Positions 24,914 through 33,731 are shown, numbered from the stretch's first letter. The stretch: 64,000 bases of DNA from JAHFUI01 sp039931615 (GCA_039931615.1 JBDTRR010000004.1:114901-178900); one strand, 5' to 3'. The notes: generated from the sequence alone by a model not told the origin. Numbers and translations: made by a program.

Positions 24914-25903
24914 ATGAGCACATTCAAGGTTTTTCGCGTCTTTGCCGACGGCGCCACGGTGCAGGGCCGCGTGGTCGAGACGACCCTCGACGACCTGAGC
25001 GGCGGCGACGTCGTCATCGCCGCCGCGTATTCGAGCGTCAACTACAAGGATGCGCTGGCGGCGACCGGCGCCGGCACGATCATCCGCCGGTTCCCGATGG
25101 TCGCCGGGATTGACGTCGCCGGCACGGTGGAATCGAGCGCGGATGCGCGGTTTCGATCCGGCGATCAGGTCCTGGTCACCGGCTACGATCTCGGCGTCGC
25201 GCACGACGGCGGCTATGCGGGACGTGTCCGCGTCCCCGGCGACTGGGTGGTGCCGGTGCCGCCCGGCCTGACGCCATTCGACGTGATGGCGATCGGGACA
25301 GCGGGTTTCACGGCGGCGCTGTCGATCGTCCACCTCGAGCGCAACGGTCTCACGCCCGAAGACGGTCCGGTCATCGTCACCGGCGCCACTGGCGGCGTCG
25401 GCAGCCTGGGCGTCCAGTGCCTGGCGGCGCGCGGCTATCAGGTGACCGCGATGACCGGGAAGGACAGCGAACACGACTATCTCCGTTCGATCGGCGCGGG
25501 CAGCGTGTTGCCGCGATCTGAGGTCCAGCCGTCGACCCGGCCGCTGCTGAAGGCGACGTGGGCCGGGGCGATCGACCCGGTTGGCGGAGAGACGCTGGCC
25601 TGGCTGACGCGCACCATGCTGTATGGCGGATCGATCGCCGCCTCCGGGCTCACCGGCGGCGTCGATCTGCACACGACCGTGATTCCGTTCATCCTCCGAG
25701 GGGTCAAGCTGCTGGGGATCGACTCGGTAATGTGCCCGATGGATCTCCGGCGCGACGTGTGGCATCGCCTGGCCACCGACATGAAACCGGCGAAGCTGAA
25801 ATCGACGGTGACGGAGATCGGGCTGAACGAATTGCCCGACGCGTTTGCGACCCTGCTGGGCGGGAAGGCTCGCGGCCGGTTCGTGGTCAAGCTGAACGCG
25901 TGA
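24914..25903 (+). CDS. acuI: Acrylyl-CoA reductase-like / YhdH-YhfP-type quinone oxidoreductase
   Basis: 329 residues of the zinc-free medium-chain dehydrogenase group. Visible features are SSVNYKDALAATGAG, the NADPH motif VTGATGGVGSLGV, IVHLERNGLTPEDGPV, LKATWAGAIDPVGGETLAWL and LLGIDSVMCPMDLRR, which match the YhdH/YhfP family (TIGR02823). In AcuI this enzyme reduces toxic acrylyl-CoA to propionyl-CoA with NADPH. The start ATG at 24914 lies after AAAGGAG about 20 bases upstream. The preceding acyl-CoA synthetase-like gene supports a short-chain acyl-CoA role. Confidence 0.82.
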   Translation: MSTFKVFRVFADGATVQGRVVETTLDDLSGGDVVIAAAYSSVNYKDALAATGAGTIIRRFPMVAGIDVAGTVESSADARFRSGDQVLVTGYDLGVAHDGGYAGRVRVPGDWVVPVPPGLTPFDVMAIGTAGFTAALSIVHLERNGLTPEDGPVIVTGATGGVGSLGVQCLAARGYQVTAMTGKDSEHDYLRSIGAGSVLPRSEVQPSTRPLLKATWAGAIDPVGGETLAWLTRTMLYGGSIAASGLTGGVDLHTTVIPFILRGVKLLGIDSVMCPMDLRRDVWHRLATDMKPAKLKSTVTEIGLNELPDAFATLLGGKARGRFVVKLNA

Positions 25904-25914
25904 GACTACCTGCG

Positions 25915-25940
25915 AAGGGACGGTCTGAAGACCGTCCCTT
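25915..25940. terminator. Strong hairpin AAGGGACGGTCT-ga-AGACCGTCCCTT
   Basis: A perfect 12-base stem with a two-base GA loop, eleven bases after the acuI stop. The arms read AAGGGACG outside and the triplet GTC/GAC inside, the same layout as the dispersed GTCCG hairpins. It would be a strong transcription terminator or message-end stabiliser. Confidence 0.65.
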
Positions 25941-25942
25941 AC

Positions 25943-26021
25943 ATGGCTCAATGGGACTCGCCCTAACGCACGGCCCAATCGGACTCGCCCTGCGCACGGC
26001 TCAATCGGACTCGCCTGGCGT
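25943..26021. repeat. Three imperfect 26-27-base direct repeats
   Basis: Three adjoining units of the type ACGGCTCAATCGGACTCGCC, at 25943-25969, 25970-25995 and 25996-26021. Each differs from the next by a few bases. They lie between two hairpins and have no coding sense that I can see. Confidence 0.75.
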
Positions 26022-26046
26022 GGACCTGATGCCCCGATGTCGGTAG

Positions 26047-26068
26047 GGGACGCCTTTCAAGGCGTCCC
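26047..26068. repeat. Hairpin GGGACGCCTT-tc-AAGGCGTCCC
   Basis: A ten-base perfect stem with a two-base loop. It has the same GGGACG-triplet structure as the hairpin at 25915, with the inner triplet changed on both sides, so pairing is conserved while sequence is not. Confidence 0.65.
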
Positions 26069-26110
26069 TTCCATCCTGCGCGAGATCCGCCCGCGAGCGC
26101 GGTTTCGCGC

Positions 26111-26131
26111 TAGAATCGCGTTCCCAAGGAG
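26111..26131 (+). promoter_or_regulatory. Possible -10 box and ribosome-binding site of the SGNH hydrolase gene
   Basis: TAGAAT at 26111-26116 is followed by AAGGAG at 26126-26131, eight bases before the ATG at 26140. The ribosome-binding site is convincing; the -10 has no clear -35 partner. Confidence 0.4.
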
Positions 26132-26139
26132 CAGACGCC

Positions 26140-27597
26140 ATGGATCAGATGAGTTCGCGAGTGCGCGCCGGCCGGCTGGTGTCAGGTGTCACGGCCGCCG
26201 CCGTGGCAGCGGCTTTCCTGTTCCTGTCCGGCCCAGCCGCGCTGGCACAGAGCGGTGATCGGTGGGTCGGGACCTGGGCGACGGCAGTGGTCGCGCGTCC
26301 CCAACCGGGCCTGGCCCCACCCCGGACCGCAGCCCCAGCCGGCGGTCCCGCCGCCGCGGTGGCGCCGCAGTGCTTCGGCCAGGCGCCGTCACCGCAGACT
26401 GCTGCCGCTCCCGCGCCATCGGCACCCGCGGCGGCAGCCGCGCCGGCTGGTCCAGGCGGACCAGGTGGACTGGGCGGTGGCCGCGGCCAGGCTGGCGGCG
26501 CCGGGCGCGGCGGCGCGGCGCCCCTCAACTTCAACAACCAGACGCTGCGCCAGATCGTCCACACCAGCCTCGGCGGCGATCGCGTCCGCATCGTCCTGAG
26601 CAATGCCTTCGGCACCTCGCCGCTGTCCATCGGCGCCGCGCACGTCGCCATTCGCGAGCAGGACGCCGCGATCGTCAAAGCGTCGGATCGCACCGTGACG
26701 TTCGGCGCCAGCCCATCGGTCAACATCCCGGCCGGCGCCGTCGTCGTCAGCGATCCGGTCGCCCTGACCGTCCCGCCGTTCGCGGATCTGGCGATCGACG
26801 TCTACCTGCCGGGCGACACCGCCGCGTCGCCGTCGCCGCTGACGACGCACGCCGGCGCGCAACAGACCAGCTACGTATCCCCGACCGGAAATCATGCCGG
26901 TGATGCCGACCTGCCGGGCGCGGCGACAACGGCGGCGTGGTTCTTCCTGTCGCGCGTCGAGGTCGCGGCGTCGCAGCGGGCCGGCGCCGTCGTCACCTTC
27001 GGCGATTCGATCACCGACGGCACCAGGTCGACGATCAACACCAACAACCGCTGGCCGGATCACCTGGCGAGGCGCCTGCAGGCACAGAAGATCGACCTGG
27101 CCGTCCTCAACCAGGGTATTGCCGGCAACCGCGTGCTGGCCGACGGCGCCGGCGTCAGCGCGCTGGCCCGGTTCGATCGCGACGTCCTGGCGCAAAGCGG
27201 CGTCACTCACGTGATCGTGCTCGAAAGCATCAACGACATCGGGCAGGCCCGGGACAACGCGTGTCCGAGCGCCGCCGACCTCATCGCCGCGCATCGTCAG
27301 CTGATCGAGCGGGCGCACTCGCGCGGCCTGAAGATCTTCGGCGCGACGCTGACGCCGTTCGAGGGCGCCGCCTACTGGACCAGGGAAGGCGAAGCGAAGC
27401 GTCAGGCGGTCAACGACTGGATCAGGAACGGCAAGTTCTACGACGGGGTGATCGATTTCGACGCCGCGGTGCGCGATCCCAACGCGCCGACCAAGCTGCA
27501 GCCGCAGTTCAACCCGGGCGACAACCTGCATCTGACCGACGCGGGGTACATGACGATGGCCACTGCGATCGACCTGGGGTTGTTCAAGAAGAAGTAG
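26140..27597 (+). CDS. Secreted SGNH/GDSL hydrolase with Ala/Pro/Gly-rich insert
   Basis: 485 residues. Signal peptide at about residues 12-36 (AAAVAAAFLFLSGPAALAQ), then DRWVGTWATAV, the start of a beta domain found before many SGNH hydrolases. Residues about 52-125 are a low-complexity Ala/Pro/Gly stretch. SGNH blocks follow: FGDSITDG with nucleophile S290, GIAGNR, LESINDIGQARD, and C-terminal DNLHLTDAGY with the catalytic D461-x-x-H464. Related enzymes hydrolyse esters, often acetyl groups on polysaccharides or lipids. Export puts it in the periplasm or outside. Substrate unknown. Confidence 0.88.
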   Translation: MDQMSSRVRAGRLVSGVTAAAVAAAFLFLSGPAALAQSGDRWVGTWATAVVARPQPGLAPPRTAAPAGGPAAAVAPQCFGQAPSPQTAAAPAPSAPAAAAAPAGPGGPGGLGGGRGQAGGAGRGGAAPLNFNNQTLRQIVHTSLGGDRVRIVLSNAFGTSPLSIGAAHVAIREQDAAIVKASDRTVTFGASPSVNIPAGAVVVSDPVALTVPPFADLAIDVYLPGDTAASPSPLTTHAGAQQTSYVSPTGNHAGDADLPGAATTAAWFFLSRVEVAASQRAGAVVTFGDSITDGTRSTINTNNRWPDHLARRLQAQKIDLAVLNQGIAGNRVLADGAGVSALARFDRDVLAQSGVTHVIVLESINDIGQARDNACPSAADLIAAHRQLIERAHSRGLKIFGATLTPFEGAAYWTREGEAKRQAVNDWIRNGKFYDGVIDFDAAVRDPNAPTKLQPQFNPGDNLHLTDAGYMTMATAIDLGLFKKK

Positions 27598-27639
27598 GGC
27601 CTGGAGGCCAGGGCCTGGGGACTAGGGCTGGGTGTTATG

Positions 27640-27657
27640 GTCCGGCTCAAGCCGGAC
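27640..27657. repeat. Dispersed hairpin GTCCGGCT-ca-AGCCGGAC
   Basis: Perfect eight-base stem with flank ACCACGTACAA. The 128-base gap around it (27598-27726) also holds complementary CTGGAGGCCAGGG- and CCAGCTCCCAGGCTCC-like words near each end. Confidence 0.75.
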
Positions 27658-27726
27658 ACCACGTACAAACGGGAAGCGCTCCAGCCCCCCAGCTCCCAGG
27701 CTCCAGTTCAGTGAAAGGAGAGGACG

Positions 27727-28380
27727 ATGCGTGTCCAGACTGTGTGCGCAGGCGTCGTGGGTTGTCTGCTTGGATTGATGGTGACCGTCATGGCGCAAAA
27801 TACTCCCAAGCTCGAGCTCTTTGGTGATCGCTTCAAGCCGTTGACCTATGACGGACTGACGCCCGAGCAGAAGCGGATGACCGACAACATCCTGAACAGC
27901 GAGCGGAAGTCGATGGGCGGCCCGTTCAATGCGCTGCTGCGCAGCCCCGAGATGGGGGATCTGGCGCAGCAGCTGGGCGCCTACGTCCGCTTCCGTTCGT
28001 CGGTGCCGCGCCATCTCAACGAGATGGCGATCATCATGACGGCGCGGGTCTGGACGGCGCAGTACGAGTGGTACGTGCACAAGCAGGCCGCTCTCGATGC
28101 CGGGCTGAACCCGGCGATTGCGGCGGCGATCGCCGAGAACAAGCGCCCGGCGTCGATGAAGCCGGATGAACAGGCGCTCTACGAGTTCATCAAAGAGCTG
28201 CTCGAGACCAAGCACGTCAGCGACGCGACCTTTCAGAATGCGGTCAAGGCGTTCGGCGAGAAGGGTGTTGTCGACCTGATCGGCCTGACCGGCTACTACG
28301 GGATGGTGTCGGCGCTGCTGAATGTCGATCGCTACCCGCTGCCGGCCGGCGCGAAGCCCGAGCTGGCGCCGCTTCGATAG
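27727..28380 (+). CDS. Exported carboxymuconolactone-decarboxylase-like protein
   Basis: 217 residues with a signal peptide (GVVGCLLGLMVTVMAQ). The mature part has the all-helical carboxymuconolactone decarboxylase pattern (NALLRSPEMGDLAQQLGAYV, SVPRHLNEMAIIMTARVWT, YEWYVHKQAALDAGL). The CxxC pair of AhpD peroxidases is absent, so a thiol peroxidase role is unlikely. Exported members are found in soil bacteria near secreted hydrolases; their reaction is unclear. AAAGGAG lies just before the ATG. The downstream amidohydrolase begins 34 bases later, so the two are probably co-transcribed. Confidence 0.85.
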   Translation: MRVQTVCAGVVGCLLGLMVTVMAQNTPKLELFGDRFKPLTYDGLTPEQKRMTDNILNSERKSMGGPFNALLRSPEMGDLAQQLGAYVRFRSSVPRHLNEMAIIMTARVWTAQYEWYVHKQAALDAGLNPAIAAAIAENKRPASMKPDEQALYEFIKELLETKHVSDATFQNAVKAFGEKGVVDLIGLTGYYGMVSALLNVDRYPLPAGAKPELAPLR

Positions 28381-28414
28381 GCGAAGACGCCGCGGGACGC
28401 CGAGGATCTCAACC

Positions 28415-30115
28415 ATGATTCCCAATCCGATGTGCACTGGTCGCGGTTCCTCTCCGTCCTCATGGGCGGCAGTCATCTGCGGCGGTCTCTCCGCTCTCGT
28501 CTCGATGACGGTCTGCGCTACACCAGCCGCGGCCCAGGACCCGTGCGCCGGATCCCGCGATCTGCGGTTGACCAACGGCCGCATCGTCACCATGGATGCG
28601 CGGAATACGATCGCATCTGAAGTCACGATTCAGGATGGTCGGATCATGGCGGTCGGGCGCGCCGGCAACGCGCGGCTCAGCCCGTGCACGAAGACGATCG
28701 ACTTGCGCGGGCGGACGGCCGTCCCCGGTCTGATCGACAACCACAACCACATCGTCCTGCTCGGCATCCGTCCGGGCCATGACACCCGCCTGGAAACGGC
28801 AGCGACGATTGCCGACGTGCAGGCGGCCATCAAGGCGCGGGCGAAGGGGGTGCCGGCCGGCGAGTTCATCACCGCGATGGGCGGGTGGAACCCGGCGCAA
28901 TTCGTCGAGAAGCGGCTGCCGACGCTGGCCGAGCTCGACGCCGCGGCGTCGGACCATCCGGTCCTCGTCTTCCAGGCGTTCACCGGTCCGGCCGCCGTCA
29001 ATACCCGCGGCAAGGCGTTCCTGACCGGCAAGGGCGTCGCCGTCAGCGACGCCGGCCTGATTGCCGCCAACGCCCCCTCGCTGGCGGCGCTCAACGCACT
29101 GCGCGCGGTCCAGACGCTGGACGATCGCAAGCGCGGGACGCTGGATGCGATGGCCTATTCGGCCAGCGTCGGCGTCACCACCAATGTCGACATGGGGGCG
29201 TTTCTTCCCCCCGGCCTCGCCGATATCCAGGAGTCGTTCGCGGCCGACACGCTGGCGACCGCGGACCCATTCCGGATGTACGACGCCATCACGGCGCTCC
29301 ATCGCGAGAACAAGGTCTCGACGCGCGTCCGCCTGTTCTTTCTCAGCATGGACACCAAACCCGATGTGCCGATGTTGAAGCAGCGCCTGCTCAACACGTT
29401 CCTCGGCTTTGGCGACGACATGCTGCGGTTGTCGGGCATCGGCGAGTTCGCCACCAGCTGGCCGTTGTTCGGTCAGCCGGCGCCGACCAACTACGTCGCC
29501 GCGCTGCAGGCAATCGCCAGCCAGGGCTGGCCGTTTCAGCAGCACAGTCTGTCGCCGGCCGAGGATCAGCTCACCATCGGTGCGTTCGAGACGGTGAACC
29601 AGAAGACGCCGATCGCCGGGCTCCGCTGGTCGATTGCCCACGCGCCGCGCCTCGACGTGGCGACGATCGGTCGCTTCAAGGCGGTCGGCGCCGGGATTGC
29701 GGTGCATCCGTTCGGCTACCTGGCCGGCGCCGCCGGCGCCGGTCCGCCGCTCCGGACGATTGTCGACAGCGGCATTCATGTCGGCGCCGGATCGGACTCG
29801 GCGCAGATCTCGACGCTGGACCCCTGGCTGATCATCTACTACATGGTCACCGGCAAGAACGCCGCCGGCACGCTGATCAATGACGGCCAGCAGCTGACGC
29901 GGCAGGAGGCCCTGCGGCTGTACACGGCGGAGAACGGCTGGTTCTTCCGCGAGGAGGACAAGCTCGGCTCGATTCAGCCGGGGAAGCTCGGCGACGTCGT
30001 CGTCCTGAGCGAGGATTACTTCGATCCGGCCAAGGTTCCCGACGAAGCGATCAAGCGATTGCGATCGGTGCTGACCATCGTCGACGGCCGGGTCGTGCAC
30101 GACAATCTCCGCTAG
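28415..30115 (+). CDS. Exported amidohydrolase, YtcJ-like
   Basis: 566 residues from the ATG at 28415, with an N-terminal hydrophobic export segment (SALVSMTVCATPAAAQ). The TIM-barrel amidohydrolase pattern is complete: RLTNGRIVTMDARNTIAS, metal-binding NHNH in PGLIDNHNHIVLLG (H110, H112), WSIAHAPRLD, GAGSDSAQISTLDPW and the C-terminal beta-sandwich GSIQPGKLGDVVVLSEDYF. YtcJ-type enzymes cleave amide or ester bonds of unknown small molecules. It follows the carboxymuconolactone-decarboxylase-like gene closely, suggesting a shared catabolic task outside the cytoplasm. Confidence 0.87.
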   Translation: MIPNPMCTGRGSSPSSWAAVICGGLSALVSMTVCATPAAAQDPCAGSRDLRLTNGRIVTMDARNTIASEVTIQDGRIMAVGRAGNARLSPCTKTIDLRGRTAVPGLIDNHNHIVLLGIRPGHDTRLETAATIADVQAAIKARAKGVPAGEFITAMGGWNPAQFVEKRLPTLAELDAAASDHPVLVFQAFTGPAAVNTRGKAFLTGKGVAVSDAGLIAANAPSLAALNALRAVQTLDDRKRGTLDAMAYSASVGVTTNVDMGAFLPPGLADIQESFAADTLATADPFRMYDAITALHRENKVSTRVRLFFLSMDTKPDVPMLKQRLLNTFLGFGDDMLRLSGIGEFATSWPLFGQPAPTNYVAALQAIASQGWPFQQHSLSPAEDQLTIGAFETVNQKTPIAGLRWSIAHAPRLDVATIGRFKAVGAGIAVHPFGYLAGAAGAGPPLRTIVDSGIHVGAGSDSAQISTLDPWLIIYYMVTGKNAAGTLINDGQQLTRQEALRLYTAENGWFFREEDKLGSIQPGKLGDVVVLSEDYFDPAKVPDEAIKRLRSVLTIVDGRVVHDNLR

Positions 30116-30254
30116 CGTGATCGGCGATCGACACCCAGGCACCAGCGGACCATCCATGCGACTTCGTGATTGCATCCGGTCGTGGCGGCGTTGACGATCT
30201 CGAGCCCCTCTGTGATCTCGGCGTCCGCTGCGTCCCCGGCGGTGTACCGTCCCA

Positions 30255-32369
30255 GTGCCGCGAAACCGGTCCTCACGTAAGACGCCGCGCCGGCCGCCGC
30301 CGCCGGAGTCCGCCCCGTCCTGGGGCCTGTGGTGGCGGGCCGCCCTGATCGCCCTCGCTGGCGTCCTGGCCTACTCGAACAGCCTGTCGGGGGCCTTCAT
30401 CCTCGACGACCAGTCGACCATCGTCGACAACCCGCAGATCCGCGCGCTGTGGGATCTGGGGAAGGTGTTGACTCCAGAGCCAGACACTGCCATCGCCGGC
30501 CGGCCGCTGGTCAATCTGTCGTTCGCCATCAATTACGCAGTCGGCGGTCTGGCGGTGCGCGGCTACCACGTCGGCAACATCGCCCTGCACATCGTCTGCG
30601 CGCTGCTGGTGTTCGGCATCGTCCGGCGGACGATCGAGCTGCCGCGCGTCGCTCGACGCGGCGGGATCAGCTCTGCCAATGTCGCGTTCGCGGTCGCGCT
30701 GCTGTGGGTGGTCCATCCGCTGAACTCCGAGGTGGTCGACTACCTGACCGAGCGCACCGAGTCGATGATGGGTATGTTCACGCTGCTGACGCTGTACTTC
30801 AGCCTGCGCCAGTGGCCGCTTCCCGCCGTCCTCTCGTGCGGGCTCGGTATGGCGTGCAAGGAGTCGATGGTCGTCGCGCCGCTGCTGGTCGCGGTCTACG
30901 ATCGGGTCTACCTGTTCGACTCGGTGAAACAGGCGTTCCGCGCCAGGAAGCTCCTCTACCTGGGACTGGCGGCGACGTGGATCGTGCTGGCGCTGTTGAA
31001 CTGGTCCGGCCCGCGCGCGGCGGTCGGCGGCTTCTCGGCTGGATCGTCGGCGTGGACGTATCTGCTGAACCAGGCGGTGATGATCACGCACTACCTGCGT
31101 CTGGCCTTCTGGCCGCGGGAGCTGGTGGTGTTCTATGGCTGGGTGCTGCCGCTGACGCTCGGCGACGTGTGGCCGTACGCGCTGTTCATCGTCGTGCTTC
31201 TGGTCGCGACGGTCGTGGCGATGAAACGGTGGCCGACGTTGGGCTTCCTCGGTGCCTGGTTCTTCCTGACCCTGGCGCCGACCTCGAGTATCGTGCCGAT
31301 CGCCACCGAGGTGGGCGCGGAACGGCGGATGTACCTGCCGCTGCTTGCGGTCATCACGCTGACGGTGGTCGCGGCGGCTGCGGCGTGGGCCGTCGTGGCG
31401 CGGCGTCGTCGGGTGGGGCAGCACTCTTTGAACACCACGCCTGCCTCAGCCTCGTCCGCAGCGCCGGGCCCATCCTTGCCCGCCGGCGCCGGATTCAGCC
31501 GCATCTGGTCCGCCCGCGGTGGGGAAGCGGCGGCCCTGCTGCTGCTCGCCGCACTGGCGGGCGCGCTCGCCGCCGGCACCGTCAAACGCAACCGCGAGTA
31601 CGCGTCCCCGCTGACCATCGCGCAGACGGTGGTCGATCGCCGGCCGAGCGGCGTCGCGCATCACATGCTGGCCGAGCGACTCTCGCTCGACGGCCGTCAC
31701 GACGAGGCGGTCACGCATCTTCGTGAGGCCGTTCGCGGGGGCAATTCCCGGGCCGGCTACCTGCTGGGTGTCGAGCTGTTCAACGCGGGGAAGCTGCCGG
31801 AAGCGATCGATCAATTCGAAGCCTTCGTGCGCACCTCGGGCAGGGTCCTGGTGCCGCGCTGGCTCGAGCCGTCGGGACGGGAGGTGATCGTGGCCCGGGC
31901 GGCGATGGGCCGGGCGTTCGCGATGCAGAGCCGCTGGCCGCAGGCCGCGGCGCAGGCGCAGGCGGTGCTGGCCGTGGCGCCGAACAACGCGGAGGCGCGC
32001 TTTCTGCTGGCGAACGCGCTGTTTCAGCAGCAGCGCTATGAAGAGGCGGGCGGCCATTACCGTGAATATCTCAAAGCGCAGCCAGACGATGTGAACGCGC
32101 TGACTAACAGCGGTGTCACGCTGATCGCCGCCGGCCGGCTGGACGAGGCGATCGGGCTGTTCCGGCGCGCCGCCGAGGTCGACCCCCGCAGCCCGCGGAC
32201 CCGGCAGGTGCTCGCCCTGGCCCTTTTCGATCGCGGCGATTTCGCCGGGGCGGCGGAGCAGGCGAGGGCGGGCCTCGGCCTGAGCGGAAACGATTCGGCG
32301 ATGCGCGATCTGCTCGGCCGGACGCTGGCGTCGGCGCTCCGGGAATCGGGGCGGCGGCCGAAACCCTGA
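30255..32369 (+). CDS. Polytopic membrane protein with C-terminal TPR repeats
   Basis: 704 residues, GTG start. About ten membrane helices span residues 25-430, beginning with an SLSGAFILDDQSTIVDNPQI segment that has the acidic pair typical of the first loop of PMT/TMTC-type glycosyltransferase-like proteins. A linker of about 60 residues is followed by TPR units (GRHDEAVTHLREAVRGG, GKLPEAIDQFEAFV, RYEEAGGHYREYLKA, GRLDEAIGLFRRAAEVDP, GDFAGAAEQARAGLG). The combination suggests a glycosyltransferase-like enzyme with a protein-binding tail, but no activity has been shown for this bacterial type. Nothing is seen in the 138-base gap before it. Confidence 0.78.
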   Translation: MPRNRSSRKTPRRPPPPESAPSWGLWWRAALIALAGVLAYSNSLSGAFILDDQSTIVDNPQIRALWDLGKVLTPEPDTAIAGRPLVNLSFAINYAVGGLAVRGYHVGNIALHIVCALLVFGIVRRTIELPRVARRGGISSANVAFAVALLWVVHPLNSEVVDYLTERTESMMGMFTLLTLYFSLRQWPLPAVLSCGLGMACKESMVVAPLLVAVYDRVYLFDSVKQAFRARKLLYLGLAATWIVLALLNWSGPRAAVGGFSAGSSAWTYLLNQAVMITHYLRLAFWPRELVVFYGWVLPLTLGDVWPYALFIVVLLVATVVAMKRWPTLGFLGAWFFLTLAPTSSIVPIATEVGAERRMYLPLLAVITLTVVAAAAAWAVVARRRRVGQHSLNTTPASASSAAPGPSLPAGAGFSRIWSARGGEAAALLLLAALAGALAAGTVKRNREYASPLTIAQTVVDRRPSGVAHHMLAERLSLDGRHDEAVTHLREAVRGGNSRAGYLLGVELFNAGKLPEAIDQFEAFVRTSGRVLVPRWLEPSGREVIVARAAMGRAFAMQSRWPQAAAQAQAVLAVAPNNAEARFLLANALFQQQRYEEAGGHYREYLKAQPDDVNALTNSGVTLIAAGRLDEAIGLFRRAAEVDPRSPRTRQVLALALFDRGDFAGAAEQARAGLGLSGNDSAMRDLLGRTLASALRESGRRPKP

Positions 32370-32419
32370 CCGCCGCACCGGCCCGACTGAAGAGCATGTG
32401 AAAGAACCGCTCGCGGGGC

Positions 32420-32511
32420 AGACCTGAAGGTCGGCACCACTACGGTTACGTACGTGGCGTCCGGCTTCAGCCGGACCGTGGGAGGTCCGCCCGAAGGCGA
32501 CACTACGTCCC
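32420..32511. repeat. Dispersed hairpin island (GTCCGGCT-tc-AGCCGGAC and broken partners)
   Basis: The perfect stem is at 32459-32476, with ACGTACGTGGC on the left and CGTGGGAGG on the right. An imperfect mirrored partner (GTCCGCCCGAAGGCGAC-like, ending CACTACGTCC) follows at 32485-32509. A weaker CAGACCTGAAGGTCGG stem precedes at about 32419-32434. Confidence 0.75.
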
Positions 32512-32533
32512 TCTTGAAAATGCTGTAATTGAC

Positions 32534-33148
32534 ATGGTGACTGCGAGCGAAGAGCTGCGAACCGCGTTCGGCGAGATCGACATCTATCTCTTCGATCAGA
32601 TCCTGAGGGGCCGGTTCGATCGCCGCGCTCGCGTGCTCGATGCGGGCTGCGGCGATGGACGCAACCTGGTCTACTTCCTGCGGCGCGGATTCACCTGTTT
32701 CGGCGCCGACCGCGATCCCGGGTCGGTGGAGCGCGTCCGGTCAATGGCGGCGGCGATCGCGCCGCGGCTGCCGCGCGGCAACTTCCAGACCGCAGAGCTC
32801 GATCATCTTCCTTGGAGCGACGGGAGCATGGACGCGGTGATCTGCAGTGCCGTCCTGCACTTCGCCGCCGACCAGGCCCATTTCGGCCGGATGGTCGAGG
32901 AGTTGTGGCGGCTGATCGCTCCGGACGGGCTGCTGTTCGCACGGCTGGCCTCGAACATCGGCCTGGAAAGCCGCATCGGGCCCGCCGGGCGGCGGCTGCG
33001 TCTGCCCGACGGCTCGGAGCGCTTCGTGGTCGACGAGCAGATGCTGATCGACTGGACCGGCCGGCTCGGCGGTCAGCTGCTGGATCCGATCAAGACCACC
33101 AATGTCCAGCAGCAGCGCTGCATGACCACCTGGTGCGTGAGGAAGTAG
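32534..33148 (+). CDS. Class I SAM-dependent methyltransferase
   Basis: 204 residues with motif I VLDAGCGDGRNLVYFL, an acidic residue at the end of strand 2 (CFGADRDPGSV), and DHLPWSDGSMDAVICSAVLHF, the post-I/II region of type 11 methyltransferases. The C-terminus is short and compact. The acceptor is unknown; small molecules and ubiquinone-type substrates both fit. Its stop overlaps by one base the GTG start of the YaeQ gene (TAGTG), so the two are translationally coupled. Confidence 0.87.
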   Translation: MVTASEELRTAFGEIDIYLFDQILRGRFDRRARVLDAGCGDGRNLVYFLRRGFTCFGADRDPGSVERVRSMAAAIAPRLPRGNFQTAELDHLPWSDGSMDAVICSAVLHFAADQAHFGRMVEELWRLIAPDGLLFARLASNIGLESRIGPAGRRLRLPDGSERFVVDEQMLIDWTGRLGGQLLDPIKTTNVQQQRCMTTWCVRK

Positions 33149-33687
33149 TGGCGCTCACCGCGACCATCTACAACGTCGAGATCGAGCTGGCGGACAGCGA
33201 CCGCGCGGTTTACGAGACGCTGGCGCTGCGCGTCGCCCGGCACCCGTCGGAATCCGAAGAGTATCTGGTCACGCGCCTGCTCGCCTACGCGATTGAGTAC
33301 ACCGAAGGCATCGTGTTCTCGTCCGGGCTGTCCGAACCCGACCAGCCCGCGGTGTCGGTGCGCGACCTGACCGGACGGATTCAGTCGTGGATCGACATCG
33401 GCACGCCGGACGCCGCGCGTCTGCACAAGGCGTCGAAGGCGGCGCCGCGCGTGGCGGTCTACATGCACAAGCATCCCGGACAGTTCATCAAGCAGCTGGC
33501 CGGCGAGCGGATCCATCGTGTCGATGAGCTCGAGCTGTATGCCATCGACCGGGATCTGATCGCGGCCCTGGCGGCCCGCCTCGAACGGCGGATGGCGTTC
33601 AGCCTGTCGATCAACGAGCGCGAGCTCTACCTCTCGATTGGATCGGACACGCTGACCGGCGCGGTTTTGCGCTACCCTGTCGAGTAG
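33148..33687 (+). CDS. yaeQ: YaeQ family protein
   Basis: 179 residues from a GTG that shares its first base with the upstream stop. The chain matches YaeQ from end to end: TATIYNVEIELADSDRAVYE, LALRVARHPSESEEYLVTRL, LLAYAIEY, EPDQPAVSVRDLTGRIQSWID, and a C-terminal ERRMAFSLSINERELYLS. YaeQ has a PD-(D/E)XK nuclease-like fold; it was once linked to RfaH-related transcription control, but the biochemical role is unresolved. The coupling to a methyltransferase gene is worth noting. Confidence 0.9.
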   Translation: MALTATIYNVEIELADSDRAVYETLALRVARHPSESEEYLVTRLLAYAIEYTEGIVFSSGLSEPDQPAVSVRDLTGRIQSWIDIGTPDAARLHKASKAAPRVAVYMHKHPGQFIKQLAGERIHRVDELELYAIDRDLIAALAARLERRMAFSLSINERELYLSIGSDTLTGAVLRYPVE

Positions 33688-33731
33688 CCGGAACGCGACG
33701 ACAACACCAGACAGCGAACCGGTTCGAAGTT

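Noticed and set aside
25943..26021. Three direct repeats considered as a CRISPR array
   Set aside because: The units adjoin without spacers, differ from each other and have no cas genes nearby.
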